Origin: Fibrobacter sp. UBA1313
Lineage (GTDB): Bacteria; Fibrobacterota; Fibrobacteria; Fibrobacterales; Fibrobacteraceae
Assembly: GCA_002307115.1 (NCBI GenBank)
Contig: DBTP01000126.1
Span: 1 to 15,026, forward strand
Direction of reading: 5' to 3'
DNA: 15,026 nucleotides
Each line of letters starts with the position of its first letter. Position 1 is the first letter of the stretch. The notes beneath the pieces were generated by a model that did not search any database, was not told the origin of the DNA, and was given only the letters and a program-made list of their open reading frames with translations. Positions 13,806-15,026 of this stretch are shown here, piece after piece. A program made the translations under genes and the position numbers.

Positions 13806-14717
13806 TTGAAAGTAGGCATTCCTCGAGCTTTATATTATCACTCCTATCCAGGTCTTTGGGAGACTTTTTTTAAAGAACTGGGTTTGGAAACGGTTATTTC
13901 CGAAAAATCATCCCGAACGACAGTGGAAATAGCGGCTTTGGTGACTGAAAGTGAGCATTGCTTGCCTCATAAGCTGTTTGATGGCCATGTACATTCTCTC
14001 GTTGGCAAAGTGGATGCTGTTTTTATTCCCCGCGTACTTTCGATGGTGAACAAATACATTTGCTGCACCAAGTTTGGGGCTTTGCCAGATGCTTCCAAGT
14101 GTGGTGTGGCAAAAGATATTCCTGTACTGACTTTTGATATTAATGAAACGACGCGCCCTTTACGCAAAAGTTTAGTGGATTTTGGGGTGAGCCTTGGGTA
14201 TAAAAAGAAATTGGTGAAGCTCGCTACCGCAAAAGGCTTTGCCCGAATGGCTGAAGAGTTAGAAAAGCAGCAAAAAGCGAACGAAAAATTACCGGATCAT
14301 GATCGGTTTTTATTGTTGGGACACCCTTATACATTGCATGATAGTTTTATTGCAGACCCGATTGTGCGTAAGCTTCGGGCTTTGCATATCCCGACGGAAC
14401 TTATGTCTTTTCAGGTAGATGATGTCCCGCGGTCCCATATTCGCTGGTGCTCTTTTAATAAGATGTACCAAAAGTTGCTGCACTTGGATCCAAAAGTGTA
14501 TAGTGGTGTTGTTCAGATTAGCACCTTTAATTGTGGTGCGGACTCTACCATGGTCGATGGGTTCAGAAGAGTTTGCCAAAAACGTGGGATTCCTTTTCTG
14601 GTTTTAATGGTGGATGAACACTCGGGTCAAGCAGGTCTAGAAACTCGCTTGGAAGCATTTGTGGATTCTCTTCTGTGGAAAAAAACGCTTCAGAGAGCGG
14701 AGGGTGCTCATGCCTGA
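13806..14717 (+). CDS. DUF2229 family, CoA-enzyme (2-hydroxyacyl-CoA dehydratase) activase-related protein
   Basis: The 303-residue protein starts MKVGIPRALYYHSYPGLWETFFKELG, the usual N terminus of DUF2229 / acyl-CoA dehydratase activase-related proteins, and ends with FNCGADSTMVDGF and DEHSGQAGLETRLEAFVDSL, also typical. Conserved-looking cysteines are C52 (SEHCLPHK), C86/C87 (YICCTKF) and C243 (FNCGADS), probably iron-sulfur ligands by analogy with 2-hydroxyacyl-CoA dehydratases and their activators. The true reaction of this family is not established. The start is TTG at 13806: AGGGCGA lies about ten bases upstream, no ATG is near, and the sequence matches the family from its first residues. 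The frame overlaps the next gene by eight bases, so translation is probably coupled. The BadF/HgdC-type ATPase that usually accompanies these proteins is not in view. Confidence 0.82.
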   Translation: MKVGIPRALYYHSYPGLWETFFKELGLETVISEKSSRTTVEIAALVTESEHCLPHKLFDGHVHSLVGKVDAVFIPRVLSMVNKYICCTKFGALPDASKCGVAKDIPVLTFDINETTRPLRKSLVDFGVSLGYKKKLVKLATAKGFARMAEELEKQQKANEKLPDHDRFLLLGHPYTLHDSFIADPIVRKLRALHIPTELMSFQVDDVPRSHIRWCSFNKMYQKLLHLDPKVYSGVVQISTFNCGADSTMVDGFRRVCQKRGIPFLVLMVDEHSGQAGLETRLEAFVDSLLWKKTLQRAEGAHA

Positions 14718-15026
14718 AAAAATGGCAATTCCTAATTTGGGCAATTATACCATTGCGTTGGATTCTGCCGTGAGATCCATGGGTATTGAACCTTGGAGTT
14801 CCACTTCTACATCGGCTCATGCGATGGAGTTGGGCATTGCGGCTTCGTCTGAATCTCTTTGCCTTCCGTTCAAAGCCCACCTAGGCCACTTTATAGAAGC
14901 CGATGAAGCGGGTTGTGAAAATGCGCTTATGGTGAATAGCATGGGAACCTGTCGTTTGAGCTATTACCGAGAGCTTATTGAAAATATTTTGAAAGATCAG
15001 GGCCGTAAAATTCGCATTTGGGGCTT
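14710..15026 (+). CDS. Second DUF2229 / 2-hydroxyacyl-CoA dehydratase-like protein (partial, 5' part)
   Basis: The frame is open to the end of the window and gives 105 residues. AIPNLGNYTIALDSAVRSMGIE is the typical start of the second protein of this system. ESLCLPFKAHLGHFIEADEAG (C51) and NSMGTCRLSYYRELI (C81) carry the cysteines expected to bind an iron-sulfur cluster. The CLPFKAHLGHFIEA stretch resembles CLPHKLFDGHVHSLV of the upstream gene, so the two are related. The ATG has GGAGG seven bases upstream and overlaps the end of the first gene (ATG at 14710, upstream TGA at 14715-14717). The rest of the protein lies outside the window, so full length and later domains are unknown. Confidence 0.8.
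   Translation, partial: MPEKMAIPNLGNYTIALDSAVRSMGIEPWSSTSTSAHAMELGIAASSESLCLPFKAHLGHFIEADEAGCENALMVNSMGTCRLSYYRELIENILKDQGRKIRIWG

Noticed and set aside
1..15026. CRISPR arrays, insertion sequences, rRNA genes
   Set aside because: No regularly spaced repeats, transposase-like frames or rRNA sequence were seen on either strand.

Overview
The window looks like chromosome of an anaerobic Gram-negative bacterium. It encodes a flavo-diiron oxygen/NO reductase, an MlaE-type permease, which implies an outer membrane, and a pair of (R)-2-hydroxyacyl-CoA dehydratase activase-related proteins. The short sigma-70 factor lacks region 1.1. My best guess is Fibrobacterota (Fibrobacter or a relative), but this rests on gene style and context, not a search, and is tentative.

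Layout. Bases 1-141 hold the tail of an unknown plus-strand gene, closed by a terminator that overlaps the end of fprA. A long minus-strand block follows, in transcription order: ctpA-like S41 protease, mlaE-like permease, dciA, gyrB, long-chain polyprenyl diphosphate synthase, then fprA. The first five genes are 5 to 34 bases apart and look like one operon. The dciA-gyrB pair resembles a remnant of the dnaA-dnaN-recF-gyrB neighbourhood. Upstream of it, behind its own terminator, is a sigma-70 gene, also minus. An orphan LytS-type histidine kinase is divergent from the sigma gene. Its bidirectional terminator also ends the infC-rpmI-rplT translation operon (minus). A tRNA-Gly(UCC) gene with a clear TATAAT box diverges from infC.

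Between tRNA-Gly and rsmH lie about 1.4 kb of AT-rich DNA with only one convincing gene, a 101-residue basic protein with a possible helix-turn-helix. Around it are a tandem 9-bp repeat with G-quadruplex potential, two near-identical operator-like palindromes 31 bp apart, a plus-strand promoter that overlaps one of them, and a 14-codon reading frame. The Shine-Dalgarno and AUG of that frame sit in a self-complementary hairpin. This is the most interesting and least explained part of the window.

The right end has an rsmH-family methyltransferase (minus) with an N-terminal extension. Divergent from it are two overlapping plus-strand genes of the DUF2229 / CoA-enzyme-activase family; the second runs off the window.

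Starts were adjusted where the Shine-Dalgarno favoured an internal ATG (fprA, mlaE, sigma factor, histidine kinase, the small HTH gene, rsmH). infC and the first DUF2229 gene appear to start with TTG. The sigma factor keeps most of the E. coli-type -10 and -35 contact residues, which fits the TATAAT- and TTGAnn-like boxes proposed here.
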